Below are positions 7,845-16,083 of a stretch of DNA of 32,634 nt, piece after piece. Position 1 is the stretch's first letter. The number at the start of each line of letters is the position of its first letter. The notes beneath the pieces are model-generated. The model was not told the origin of the DNA. It was given only the letters and a program-made list of their open reading frames with translations, and searched no databases. The DNA comes from Deltaproteobacteria bacterium (GTDB taxonomy: Archaea; Thermoplasmatota; Poseidoniia; Poseidoniales; Poseidoniaceae), in contig JAOMAZ010000017.1 of NCBI GenBank assembly GCA_028344335.1, forward strand, positions 1 to 32,634. The letters are read 5' to 3'. The translations under genes and the position numbers were made by a program.

Positions 7845-8402
7845 ATGGGCTTGGTTATCGCGGTAGTTGGAATGCCAGGTTGCGGCAAAGGAGAATTGGC
7901 AAACGTTGTTGCTGATGCCGGATATCCAGTATTTTCAATGGGTGATATGATTCGGGCTGAAGTGGAGAGGCAAGGCATAGAAGGAGATCCGCATGTGTTT
8001 GGCAGAGTTGCTCAAGAAATGAGGGATGAATTTGGCTATGGAGTGTTGGCAACAAAACTTGTCCCCGAAGTTGAAAAGTCTCTCTCTACATATTCTCTAG
8101 TATTAATTGAAGGAATGAGAGGGGTTGATGAGAGAGAGGTATTTGTGCAGGCGTGGCAATCAAACTTCCAAGTTGTAGCAATTGAGGCTGCAGCCGATAC
8201 AAGGTTTGACAGAATTACACAACGAGGACGGGCTGAGGATGGCAACCGTAATTCCTTCGATATCAGAGACCAGAGGGAATCTGGTTGGGGTGTTGAAAAA
8301 TTGATTTTAAGTGCTGAACACCATCTCACAAATGAATCTGGGCTTGAGGAATTCCAGAATGCGGCCAAACACTGGCTAAAAAGTATTTTTCCGGTACACT
8401 GA
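7845..8402 (+). CDS. UPF0200-family P-loop kinase-like protein
   Basis: Resembles the archaeal UPF0200 family, P-loop proteins related to adenylate and dephospho-CoA kinases whose physiological substrate is not settled. Walker A reads GMPGCGKGE (residues 9-17), followed by FSMGDMIRAEVERQG (nucleoside-binding helix), VFGRVAQEMRDEFG, VLIEGMRGVDEREVF (Walker B-like), the arginine-rich lid RFDRITQRGRAED and a C-terminal LEEF segment. The ATG at 7845 gives 185 residues starting directly before the first strand, as in the family; a TTG at 7818 is the alternative. It follows the ABC permease by 40 bases on the same strand and may be cotranscribed, though no functional link is obvious. Confidence 0.8.
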   Translation: MGLVIAVVGMPGCGKGELANVVADAGYPVFSMGDMIRAEVERQGIEGDPHVFGRVAQEMRDEFGYGVLATKLVPEVEKSLSTYSLVLIEGMRGVDEREVFVQAWQSNFQVVAIEAAADTRFDRITQRGRAEDGNRNSFDIRDQRESGWGVEKLILSAEHHLTNESGLEEFQNAAKHWLKSIFPVH

Positions 8403-8474
8403 AAGCCTAAAGGATAGGTATGAAGCAACCTCAATGTCAACCAAAGGTTATAGTGGGTTTGAAGTCGTGCTTCT

Positions 8475-8491
8475 CCCTGCCTATAGCAGGG
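8475..8491. other. Hairpin just upstream of the pilus-like operon
   Basis: CCCTGC (8475-8480) and GCAGGG (8486-8491) are perfect inverted repeats around CTATA, ending ten bases before the ATG of the secretion ATPase. It could be an operator, or a leader hairpin hiding the weak GGGG ribosome-binding sequence. It is the only such structure in the 99-base gap before the operon. Confidence 0.4.
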
Positions 8492-8501
8492 GCAACTCAT
8501 C

Positions 8502-10034
8502 ATGGCCAGAAAGAAAGGGGGTAAGGGCGGTGGCAGAAAACGCCGCGGGGGCAAAGCGCAGGCAACATATGATGAATTGGACAAGTATCCTGTAATGCCT
8601 CCACATGCCTTTGCGCGTATCGTTCGTGATAAGAGAACCTTGAACATCATTTACCAGATTATCGAACCTCCTTTGAACAAGAAGGAACAAGAAATTCTGG
8701 ATGAATTGATTAGTATCTTCATCAGAGCATTAACTGCAAATATCGCAGAAATAGATGCCGACGCTCCTGCTTATTTACGTACCGCGATGGATAAAATTAT
8801 CAAAGCATATGGAATGAAGGTTAACAAGAAAACCAAGTCTAAGATTTTCTATTACTTGAGGCGTGATATGATTGGCTATGGCCGAATGGATGTTTTAATG
8901 AACGATTCAAACGTAGAAGACGTATCCTTGGATGGTACTGGGGTTCCAATTTTCGCATATCACCGGAAGTTCGAATCTGTTGAAACTACTTGTTCATGGG
9001 ATACCGATGATGAGCTTGAATCCTATGTTATCAAGTTAGCACAACGTTGTGGGAAGCATATTTCAGTTGCTGAACCACTTCTGGATGCTACGCTGATGGA
9101 TGGTTCAAGAATTGTATTGAAGTTGGGTCGCGAGATATCAACTCGTGGTTCTTGTTTTTGTATTCGTCGTTTCAAGGAGGACCCATTCTCTCCTTGCGAT
9201 ATTATTGCTTTCAGGACGATGTCATCTCTGATGGTTGCATATCTTTGGATAGCATTCCAAAATGAAGTTCCAATGCTATTCGTGGGTGGAACTGCATCTG
9301 GAAAAACCACCACTCTTAATGCAATGTGTATTTTCATACCATGGCAAATGAAAATTGTTAGTATTGAGTCAACCCGTGAAGTTAACATTCCGCAACCAAA
9401 CTGGGTTCCAGGATTAACTAGACAAGGATTCGGTGGAGAATCAAAAGAAGGAGAAATCGGAGAATTCGAGTTGCTAAAAGCCGCTCTTCGTGAACGTCCT
9501 GAGTATATCATAGTGGGTGAAATTCGTGGTGCAGAAGCATATGTTCTGTTCCAAGCGATGGCAACTGGGCACTGTGCGTATTCAACTGTCCACGCCGATT
9601 CGGTCCCCTCATTAGTTCACAGATTGGAAAATAAACCAATTGATATTCCAAGAGTTCTTCTTCCTTCTCTTGAAGCATGCGCTATTCAGATTCAAACTAG
9701 AATAAATGGGCAACGTGTTCGAAGAACGAAACAAGTTGTTGAGATTGTAGGAATAGATCCAAATTCAATGGAAATCATTACCAACGAAGTATTTCGCTGG
9801 GATGTTTCTGTGGATGATTTCAAATTTAGTGGAAAATCCTATGTATTGGAGAAGATAATGGTCAAGATTAACTTCAGTCAAGACGAAATGCGTAGGGAAT
9901 TACGCACCCGAAAGAGGATTCTTGAATGGATGGTTTTGAATGATATTCGAAAAGCCGACCAAGTTTCACAAATAGTAACTGAATATTACGTCAGACCACA
10001 TGAAATTCTTGCTCGGGTCGATGGATTACGCTGA
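8502..10034 (+). CDS. Type II/IV secretion system ATPase (archaellum/Tad/pilus type)
   Basis: A hexameric motor of the GspE/VirB11/FlaI superfamily that powers assembly of pilin-like filaments. Motifs in order are Walker A GGTASGKTT (residues 262-270), the Asp box SIESTREVNIP (287-297), Walker B YIIVGEIRG (335-343) and the His box GHCAYSTVHAD (356-366). The N-terminal domain (about 30-240) contains the usual IGYGRMDVLMND and LDATLMDGSRIV segments. The extreme N-terminus is very basic and glycine-rich (GGKGGGRKRRGGK), perhaps binding lipid or nucleic acid. It heads five codirectional genes with two T2SF membrane proteins. Having two platforms and no flagellin or other archaellum genes, the system fits a Tad/type IV pilus-like machine better than an archaellum. 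Confidence 0.92.
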   Translation: MARKKGGKGGGRKRRGGKAQATYDELDKYPVMPPHAFARIVRDKRTLNIIYQIIEPPLNKKEQEILDELISIFIRALTANIAEIDADAPAYLRTAMDKIIKAYGMKVNKKTKSKIFYYLRRDMIGYGRMDVLMNDSNVEDVSLDGTGVPIFAYHRKFESVETTCSWDTDDELESYVIKLAQRCGKHISVAEPLLDATLMDGSRIVLKLGREISTRGSCFCIRRFKEDPFSPCDIIAFRTMSSLMVAYLWIAFQNEVPMLFVGGTASGKTTTLNAMCIFIPWQMKIVSIESTREVNIPQPNWVPGLTRQGFGGESKEGEIGEFELLKAALRERPEYIIVGEIRGAEAYVLFQAMATGHCAYSTVHADSVPSLVHRLENKPIDIPRVLLPSLEACAIQIQTRINGQRVRRTKQVVEIVGIDPNSMEIITNEVFRWDVSVDDFKFSGKSYVLEKIMVKINFSQDEMRRELRTRKRILEWMVLNDIRKADQVSQIVTEYYVRPHEILARVDGLR

Positions 10035-10054
10035 CCATAGGGAAGGGATGGAGC

Positions 10055-11086
10055 ATGGAACTCACAGCCTGGCAGAAAATCTGCCACAGGATAATCGGTA
10101 GACCGATTAAGAAAAGGGCCCGTGCTGATAAAGAACTATCGAAAACTTTGGAACAGGCTGCAATCCCTATCATGCCTGAAGTATATATGGCGACAAATAT
10201 AGTCACTTCAATTGCGGTATTCTTAGTATGTATTGGAGTTATTGTCATTGTATTTTTACCCGGCATTGGAGTCATTTCATTGTATGAATCGATGCCTGAC
10301 CCAGAGACTGAAACTCCGTGTAAAATTTGGGAATATTGGAATCCCGATAAGGCTGCAGCTGGGAAAGCGGCAGGACTCCCCGGAAATGGTTGCCCCGATT
10401 ATCAGACATTGGTATTTCCAGTTTACCTAACTATTCTGATTCCAATAATGTTTGGCTTTATCATTCCATATGGGGCTTTCAAATATTTCAAGGGTGGAGC
10501 AAACCGAGAGGCTAAGGCTCGCTCGGCAGCCTTGGAGAAGTTCTTGCCTTATGCTGCATCATATACTGCTGCAATGTCGGCTGCTAACGCAACTCCACAA
10601 AAAATGTTCAGATCATTGGCAATGAATGAAGATATTTACGGCGATATTGCTTATGATTCTTCGATGATATATCGAGATATTACATTACTAGGATTTGATT
10701 TACTGACAGCAATCAAGATGTCGGTTGATCGTGCAGCCTCTCCTTGGTTAACAGAGTTCTTTCAAGGAATGGTTGGTACTTTGACTTCTGGGGGAAATTT
10801 GAAACTATACTTCCTCAATCGTGCTGAATTCTATATGCGAGAAAACCGAATACGTTTGCAAGTATTCCTTGAGACACTTGCAATGTTAGCAGAATCTTAT
10901 GTTGTGGTAGCAGTAGCAATGCCTCTGTTCCTAATCGTCATGCTGGTCATCATGTTCTGGGTATCAGGTTCAGGTTCACAAATGAGTGAGAGTTTCCTTT
11001 ACACAATTATTATGGGAGTAATTCCAGCGATACACGTTGCATATGCGCTTCTGGTTTGGACGATGAGTAAAGAGCAAGATATGTGA
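10055..11086 (+). CDS. T2SF-domain membrane platform protein, TadB/FlaJ-like (first)
   Basis: The inner-membrane platform of a type IV filament system. The 343-residue protein has about four hydrophobic segments (roughly 45-70, 122-146, 280-305 and 318-338) around a cytoplasmic helical T2SF domain (LEKFLPYAASYTAAMSAANATP, then FFQGMVGTLTSGGNLKLYFL). The loop between the first two segments has two cysteines (TPCKIW and NGCPDY) that could form a disulfide outside the membrane. It begins 20 bases after the ATPase and ends with TGA inside ATGTGA at the next gene. It is the smaller of two platform proteins, comparable to TadB beside TadC. Confidence 0.85.
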   Translation: MELTAWQKICHRIIGRPIKKRARADKELSKTLEQAAIPIMPEVYMATNIVTSIAVFLVCIGVIVIVFLPGIGVISLYESMPDPETETPCKIWEYWNPDKAAAGKAAGLPGNGCPDYQTLVFPVYLTILIPIMFGFIIPYGAFKYFKGGANREAKARSAALEKFLPYAASYTAAMSAANATPQKMFRSLAMNEDIYGDIAYDSSMIYRDITLLGFDLLTAIKMSVDRAASPWLTEFFQGMVGTLTSGGNLKLYFLNRAEFYMRENRIRLQVFLETLAMLAESYVVVAVAMPLFLIVMLVIMFWVSGSGSQMSESFLYTIIMGVIPAIHVAYALLVWTMSKEQDM

Positions 11087-11091
11087 ATAAG

Positions 11092-11100
11092 GGAGGTGAT
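11092..11100 (+). promoter_or_regulatory. Near-perfect Shine-Dalgarno that decides a TTG start
   Basis: GGAGGTGAT is almost the exact complement of the 16S rRNA 3' end. Its GGAGG core sits seven bases before TTG at 11104. The alternative GTG at 11083 would place this site inside the gene and has no comparable sequence, so TTG at 11104 is preferred. Confidence 0.7.
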
Positions 11101-11103
11101 GAA

Positions 11104-12963
11104 TTGGCGAGGAAAAAGGATAAAATCAAGGTTGACCTTGAACTTCCCAAGTCCGATTCAACGATGATAAAACTCTATGGAATTCTGGGAGTCTGCATGA
11201 TTCTAGGAATTTCAAGCATCATTTTCTGGTTCATTAATTCACCGTTCCTGCCAACTCCAAATGGGCAACCAATGTTCGTAAACCTTGCCTGTGGTAGGGA
11301 CCCAACCTTTCATCCGGACATGGGAGATAACGAATCATGTCCTTTGATGCATGATGAACAGCAAACATCTACATATGTTGCGCCCAAAGCATGGCCAAAA
11401 TTCTATTCAAAAGGCCAGCGTTTCATTGCTCCTGGATTACTGCAGGAGGATAGAGGTAATTTTACGGGTGAATTGCTGCAACCATTCACTTGGGATTGTG
11501 TAGCAAAAGCCGACGAAGCAATTCCCTATACTCTTCAATTATGGGATTCAGAAGATCGGGTTTTGGCTGAGAGTAATGGTTTTGCCAATGAAGGAAAATG
11601 TCAGTTAAAACATGACCACGTTGAACCAGGAGAACAGTATTCCATCGTTGCTTATTCAGATGACTCAGGTTTGATGAAGTTACGACCTATGGAATTCAGT
11701 CTTAGCATCGAAACTTATGATGGAATCCCTGAAAATATGAACAATGCATCTCTTTGGGTAGGTCCGGAAGTTGATTTAGGCATCACGACTTTTAGGCCTA
11801 CACTTTTCCTTAATTTCTTTGGAATTGCAATATTCGTAGCCTTCTTCCCAGCTTCATATTATTGGGATGGTGTGAAAAATAGAGTCAATGCAAAGGAGGA
11901 GAAATTCCCTGATTTCCTACGCGATTTAGCAGAATATTGGAAAGGTGGTTTGTCGATGAACGTGGCAGTTCAAACTTTAGCTAATTCGGAATATGGGCCG
12001 CTGAATCCAGAAGTTGAAAAGATGGCCAATCAATTATCTTGGGGCGTAGCATTTGGTGATGTAATATTGCTATTCGCAGATGGTGTAGGCACACCACTCG
12101 TTAAGCGAGCAATTTCACTAATTGCTGAAGCCAATAAAGCAGGAGGGAAAATCTCTGATATATTGGTGACTGCAGCAAATGATAGTAGAGAAATCAAATT
12201 CCTAGAAGGTGAAAGAAAGAGAGCGATTTCATCCTATATTGCCGTTATTTGGGTATCCTACATGGTTTTCCTTGGTGTTATTGTAGTTCTAGGCAAAGTC
12301 TTCATCCCTGCGATTGCATCTTCAAATTCAGAAGGTGATGGTGAGGGAGATGATGCTGCTGAAGGTGACGAAGAAGAAGGTGAAGGCGGTGGAGCACAAC
12401 TTGGAAACATGACGATTCGTGCTATTGATCCATTGTTTTTCTTGATGGTCTTCTACTACGGCGTCACCCTACAGGCAGTTGGTAATGGAGTAATGGCCGG
12501 GCTGATGGCGACGGGTAGATTTAGTTCAGGGATGAAACACGCAGGTATGATGATAATTCTAGCCTTGTTCGCCTTTAATTTCGTGGTATTTTCACCCGAT
12601 TTGATTGGAATTCAGCAATCTCCTCCTATCGATGTTAGGGCTGGTACATTTGATCCACCATCTCGGACTGCAAATACTCTTCCAGAAGTGTCTGGATTGT
12701 CAATTGACCCTATATCTCCTTCTGATTCTTCAAATTTATCTGCGACATATGCTTATTTTGATTCAGATGGGCATGGGGAAGTTTCATCAAAAATTAAATG
12801 GTTTAAAAATGGAGCCTTACAAGTGATTTATAATGATCAGAAGATTGTTCCTTCAACTGCAACCTCAGTTGGAGATGAATGGCATTTCACTGTTTCACCA
12901 CATGATGGAGTGGGTTTCGGTAGTGAAATAGGTATGTTAGAACCGGTTACGGTGGTGGCATGA
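11104..12963 (+). CDS. T2SF-domain platform protein with two extracellular domains (TadC/FlaJ-like, second)
   Basis: Second platform protein of the operon, 619 residues, much longer than ordinary TadC. After a basic start and one membrane segment (about 22-44) comes a beta-rich domain of about 185 residues with several cysteines (NLACGRD, ESCPLMHD, WDCVAK, GKCQLKH). A second membrane segment (about 240-262) leads into the T2SF domain (FLRDLAEYWKGGLSMNVAVQ, ANQLSWGVAFGDVILLF, LIAEANKAGGKISDIL). More membrane segments follow, interrupted by a very acidic loop (EGDGEGDDAAEGDEEEGEGG), then a C-terminal Ig-like extracellular domain of about 100 residues. It overlaps the next gene by ATGA. The ectodomains could contact the filament, the S-layer or a substrate. 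Confidence 0.85.
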   Translation: MARKKDKIKVDLELPKSDSTMIKLYGILGVCMILGISSIIFWFINSPFLPTPNGQPMFVNLACGRDPTFHPDMGDNESCPLMHDEQQTSTYVAPKAWPKFYSKGQRFIAPGLLQEDRGNFTGELLQPFTWDCVAKADEAIPYTLQLWDSEDRVLAESNGFANEGKCQLKHDHVEPGEQYSIVAYSDDSGLMKLRPMEFSLSIETYDGIPENMNNASLWVGPEVDLGITTFRPTLFLNFFGIAIFVAFFPASYYWDGVKNRVNAKEEKFPDFLRDLAEYWKGGLSMNVAVQTLANSEYGPLNPEVEKMANQLSWGVAFGDVILLFADGVGTPLVKRAISLIAEANKAGGKISDILVTAANDSREIKFLEGERKRAISSYIAVIWVSYMVFLGVIVVLGKVFIPAIASSNSEGDGEGDDAAEGDEEEGEGGGAQLGNMTIRAIDPLFFLMVFYYGVTLQAVGNGVMAGLMATGRFSSGMKHAGMMIILALFAFNFVVFSPDLIGIQQSPPIDVRAGTFDPPSRTANTLPEVSGLSIDPISPSDSSNLSATYAYFDSDGHGEVSSKIKWFKNGALQVIYNDQKIVPSTATSVGDEWHFTVSPHDGVGFGSEIGMLEPVTVVA

Positions 12964-13421
12964 AGTCGCTGGTTAAGCCAGAAGATGAAGCACAAATTCA
13001 CGTGCTGGAAATGCTAACTTTGTTTTGGTTATTCTTCATGTCTGCAATATTCATCCTCAAAATACAGGTTCCAGACCCTCCATCAATTGCTGTTGATGCA
13101 ACCCTTGAATCATCTGCTGAGGACACCATTCGCATGGCTAAAGTGAGCAACCCATTGAATAGTAGTGCTGCTGATTCGAGATTAGCAGAGTTATTGGCTG
13201 AAAAGGACTTAGATTCTGCATGCGACCTTATTTTATCTGGGCTGGGAGCCACTGTTGATGGAAGATGTTGGTTAGCGATGGATGGTTCATCCTCGGAAGT
13301 TCATGGGCCTTCGACTTATCCATTAGGGAGAACTGAAACGGTTCACTCGATGTTCGTGGAAAACGATAATTTATGGACTATTTCAGTTGATGTTTGGCAT
13401 CGAGGAGGCGGGACATCATGA
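12960..13421 (+). CDS. Small single-TM pilin-like protein (first)
   Basis: 153 residues. A short polar N-terminus leads straight into DEAQIHVLEMLTLFWLFFMS, a hydrophobic helix (about 12-33) with a glutamate five residues into it, followed by a soluble, presumably extracellular domain with two cysteines (DSACDLI and DGRCWLA). This layout resembles type IV pilin-like proteins, and the AQxHxLE motif resembles small proteins that sit in haloarchaeal pilus-type clusters (RGQAHTLE-type N-termini, from memory). A canonical prepilin peptidase site is not obvious. ATGA overlaps with both neighbours show translational coupling in the secretion operon. It could be a minor pilin or an accessory membrane subunit. 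Confidence 0.75.
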   Translation: MKSLVKPEDEAQIHVLEMLTLFWLFFMSAIFILKIQVPDPPSIAVDATLESSAEDTIRMAKVSNPLNSSAADSRLAELLAEKDLDSACDLILSGLGATVDGRCWLAMDGSSSEVHGPSTYPLGRTETVHSMFVENDNLWTISVDVWHRGGGTS

Positions 13422-13873
13422 GAGCAAATAGGATGACTAGACAAGACCCAGAATCTTCAGAAGCAGCACAAATGTTGTTGGCTGCTGGAATGGTACTTTT
13501 GATGTCCCTTCTTTCAATGGCTGTATACGGGGTAAAATTGGCAGGACTTGGTACTCCTTATGATTCTGGAGCAGATGAATTACTCGATGTTAGTCGAGAA
13601 TTACAACTAAATTTTGCGCCATTGATGGAGGAGAGAACTCAGATAAGAATCGATGCGGGGATGGATTGGCTTGATGCCGCTGAGAGCGCTCTTCAGTCTG
13701 CTCATAATGATTATCTCCATCATGGAGAATTGAGAGGCGTTGAAATCAAAATGTTGGAAATGACGGCAAGTAACAATAGCGGAGTATTGACTATTTCCGT
13801 TGAGGCGGGATTATCAGATTCACATGCAATGTTGGAGTTGCCATTGAGTATGGAATTCACTCCATCAAGTTGA
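13418..13873 (+). CDS. Small single-TM pilin-like protein (second)
   Basis: 151 residues. N-terminus MRANRMTRQDPESSEAAQ, then one hydrophobic helix (about 18-38, MLLAAGMVLLMSLLSMAVYG) and a soluble domain of about 110 residues with a helical first half and beta strands at the end. The ATG at 13418 overlaps the upstream stop as ATGA and has a GAGGAGG sequence 10-16 bases before it; the frame reaches back to a TTG at 13394. It closes the secretion operon. Like its neighbour it looks like a minor pilin or TadE/TadF-like membrane protein, but I cannot assign a family. A convergent gene begins five bases after its stop. Confidence 0.75.
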   Translation: MRANRMTRQDPESSEAAQMLLAAGMVLLMSLLSMAVYGVKLAGLGTPYDSGADELLDVSRELQLNFAPLMEERTQIRIDAGMDWLDAAESALQSAHNDYLHHGELRGVEIKMLEMTASNNSGVLTISVEAGLSDSHAMLELPLSMEFTPSS

Positions 13874-13878
13874 GTTCT

Positions 13879-14538
13879 TCACCTGAGACTCTTATTCCAC
13901 TCAAGGTCGAACCAATGTTCAATCCTATCCACAGGGTCGGCAATAGTTGTAGGATCCATAGTATCCCATTGTTTCATTCTGCCCAAGTCAATTGCCCCAT
14001 TTTGAATGGCTCGAATCCTGTCAAAGGCTGCTAAGTAGCGGTCTGCTTTCCTCCATGAGTGTGCATCTCGTTCCTTGAGCATCGAGATATGCGTCTCTTC
14101 AACTTCTACAATCATGATGAAACCAATTGCAATCCCACCTTGCTCCCGCCATTCTTCCAACCAGCGGTTATCTGGCATTAGGTGGACGCCCTCGATGATT
14201 AGATCAATTCCCTCTCTGCGTGCTCTGGCAACCGTCGCATCAATTCCAGCTTCAACAACCCCACAGGAATCCTTCCAATCAAGAACTGGGTCTCCTGCCT
14301 CACCTCGAGTGAAGGATGAACGGTGTAAACGTGGAATATCTCGTTCAGAATCACATGCCCTCATAACTTCCCGAATTGCATCAGTTGATATGATTCGAGT
14401 AAAACCTAGGCGCTTTGCTGCTTCTATTGAGATAGTTGATTTACCAACTCCAGATGCACCGGCAATTAGCATCAATCTAGGTTGTTTTTGGCGTAGTCCT
14501 GAGACCACAGATGCATGCATTCCGACCCTGTCTGCCAT
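13879..14538 (-). CDS. 2-phosphoglycerate kinase-like P-loop protein
   Basis: P-loop kinase with Walker A GASGVGKST (residues 27-35 from the ATG at 14538), followed by FTRIISTDAIREVMRA, DVFF-like Walker B LIIEGVHLMPD and an arginine/lysine lid region around KERDAHSWRKADRYLAAFDRI. This order matches archaeal 2-phosphoglycerate kinases, which make 2,3-diphosphoglycerate. The 219-residue form lacks the N-terminal ATP-cone seen in the larger methanogen enzymes, so a different small-molecule substrate is possible. The frame stays open to 14832 but would then run deep into the divergent aldehyde dehydrogenase gene; a TTG at 14547 is also possible. The divergent start leaves roughly 95 bases for promoters of both genes. 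Confidence 0.72.
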   Translation of the reverse strand: MADRVGMHASVVSGLRQKQPRLMLIAGASGVGKSTISIEAAKRLGFTRIISTDAIREVMRACDSERDIPRLHRSSFTRGEAGDPVLDWKDSCGVVEAGIDATVARARREGIDLIIEGVHLMPDNRWLEEWREQGGIAIGFIMIVEVEETHISMLKERDAHSWRKADRYLAAFDRIRAIQNGAIDLGRMKQWDTMDPTTIADPVDRIEHWFDLEWNKSLR

Positions 14539-14633
14539 ACGCCTCAACTTCGCCTGTTCAACCGCCCTATCAAATCCATCGTTGGAAGTGCTACGCCGAC
14601 AGACCTTTGATGGCGCTTCATCTGCGCCGAGGT

Positions 14634-16079
14634 ATGAGCGAAGACAAGAAAATGCTAGTAGACGGAGAATGGTGTGCAGCAGCAAGTGAAAACACCATGG
14701 ATGTATGTAATCCTGCAACGGGAGAAATAATCGCCACCGTACCTCGTGCTTCAACAGAAGATGCAGATAGAGCGGTTGCTGCTTCCAAGGTAGCATTAGC
14801 ATCAAAAGAATGGGCATTGATGGACCCAGCACAGCGTGGTCGTATTCTCAATAAAATGGCTGCAGCTACATACGCTGCGTCTAAAGATTTAGCAAAACTA
14901 GAATCTCAAAATAACGGCAAGACTTTTCGCGAAGCATTAGGAGAAATCCGCTATGGTGCATGGACCTTGGAATATTTTGCAGGATGGGCAGACAAAGTAG
15001 AAGGTCAAACAATCCCAGTACCAGGAAACCGATTCAACTACACCTTGAGGCAGCCTTTGGGAGTAACTGCCCATATTATTCCGTGGAATTTCCCACTTCA
15101 ACTTGCAATCCGCTCTTTTGCTCCAGCTTTAGCATCTGGATGTACAGTTATTGCCAAGCCGGCCTCTCTAACTCCACTTTCTCTACTTGAGTGGGCGAGA
15201 GTTATCGAAGATTGTGGATTACCCAGTGGAGTTTTCCAAGTGATAACGGGTCCTGGAGGTGAAATTGGTGACGCATTGGCAGGCTCAAGCGGAGTTGATG
15301 GCATCGTCTTAACTGGTGGAGTATCAACAGGAAAAGCTGTAATGAAAAAGGCTGCAGAAAATTTAACCCCAGTTACTCTTGAACTAGGAGGGAAAGGTTG
15401 TAATGTTGTATTTCCAGATGCTAATCTAAAGTTCTGCGCGAAGGCAGTTTGCTTTGGAATTTTCATGAACGCAGGTCAAATGTGTTGGGCTGGTTCAAGG
15501 CTAATTGTACATGAAGAAGTAGCAGAAGAGCTGACTACGATGATTGTTGAAGAAGTAGCCAAGTGGAAGGTTGGGCCCGGACTTAGTGAAGGAGTTAGAA
15601 TCGGCAGCATGGTGTCCAAGGCTCACCGTCAAAGTGTCCTAGATTTACTTGAAAAAGGCTTGAATGAGGGAGGAGAACTGGTTTGTGGAGGAGGATGCCC
15701 AGATGGAGAATTAGAGAACGGGGCTTTCATGGAGGCAACAATCGTCAAAGGAGTTGGAATGGATGATACTCTATTCAAGGAAGAATTATTTGGTCCGGTC
15801 TTAGCAATTTCAACCTTCAATGAAGATAAAGAGGCACTTGCCATGGCAAATAACACCGAATTCGGGTTGCTCAATGGAATCTGGACTCAGAATCTTTCAC
15901 GGGCTCATAAATTCGCCCGTGATATTAATTCAGGTATGATTTCAATCAATGAATATCCAATCACTTTCCCTCAAACTGCTTTCACCGGTTGGAAGAGCAG
16001 CGGAATAGGTGTCGAGCAATCGGCAGAAGCAATGAAGTTCTATACTCGTGTCAAAAATGTCAATGTTAACTTGGGATGA
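14634..16079 (+). CDS. NAD(P)-dependent aldehyde dehydrogenase
   Basis: ALDH-superfamily enzyme oxidising an aldehyde to an acid. At 481 residues it is full length. It has the cofactor/oxyanion motif IIPWNFPL with Asn152, the nucleotide-binding segment LTGGVSTGKAVMKKA, general base Glu250 in VTLELGGKG and nucleophile Cys284 in GQMCWAGSRL. The overall pattern is closest to betaine/aminobutyraldehyde- or aromatic-aldehyde-type ALDHs, but I do not assign a substrate. The frame is open from 14511, but ATG at 14634 gives the normal N-terminus. Four bases after its stop region begins the PaaG-like isomerase, so the two are an operon and probably act on the same carbon chain. Confidence 0.9.
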   Translation: MSEDKKMLVDGEWCAAASENTMDVCNPATGEIIATVPRASTEDADRAVAASKVALASKEWALMDPAQRGRILNKMAAATYAASKDLAKLESQNNGKTFREALGEIRYGAWTLEYFAGWADKVEGQTIPVPGNRFNYTLRQPLGVTAHIIPWNFPLQLAIRSFAPALASGCTVIAKPASLTPLSLLEWARVIEDCGLPSGVFQVITGPGGEIGDALAGSSGVDGIVLTGGVSTGKAVMKKAAENLTPVTLELGGKGCNVVFPDANLKFCAKAVCFGIFMNAGQMCWAGSRLIVHEEVAEELTTMIVEEVAKWKVGPGLSEGVRIGSMVSKAHRQSVLDLLEKGLNEGGELVCGGGCPDGELENGAFMEATIVKGVGMDDTLFKEELFGPVLAISTFNEDKEALAMANNTEFGLLNGIWTQNLSRAHKFARDINSGMISINEYPITFPQTAFTGWKSSGIGVEQSAEAMKFYTRVKNVNVNLG

Positions 16080-16083
16080 TTAA

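Noticed and set aside
8036-8650. 204-residue minus-strand frame spanning the UPF0200 gene and the secretion ATPase start
   Set aside because: It is antisense to two genes with clear motifs, is rich in Leu/Cys/Pro without domain features, and crosses the operon's regulatory gap.
9023-9511. 162-residue minus-strand frame inside the secretion ATPase gene
   Set aside because: It lies fully antisense to the Walker motifs of the ATPase and has no recognisable domain.
8502-13873. Archaellum operon
   Set aside because: There are no flagellins or FlaC-H-type genes, and two T2SF platforms are present instead of one FlaJ, so a Tad/pilus-like system fits better.
14075-14689. 204-residue plus-strand frame across the 2PGK-like gene
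   Set aside because: The opposite strand has Walker A and a coherent kinase pattern, while this frame is Ser/Arg-rich shadow sequence.
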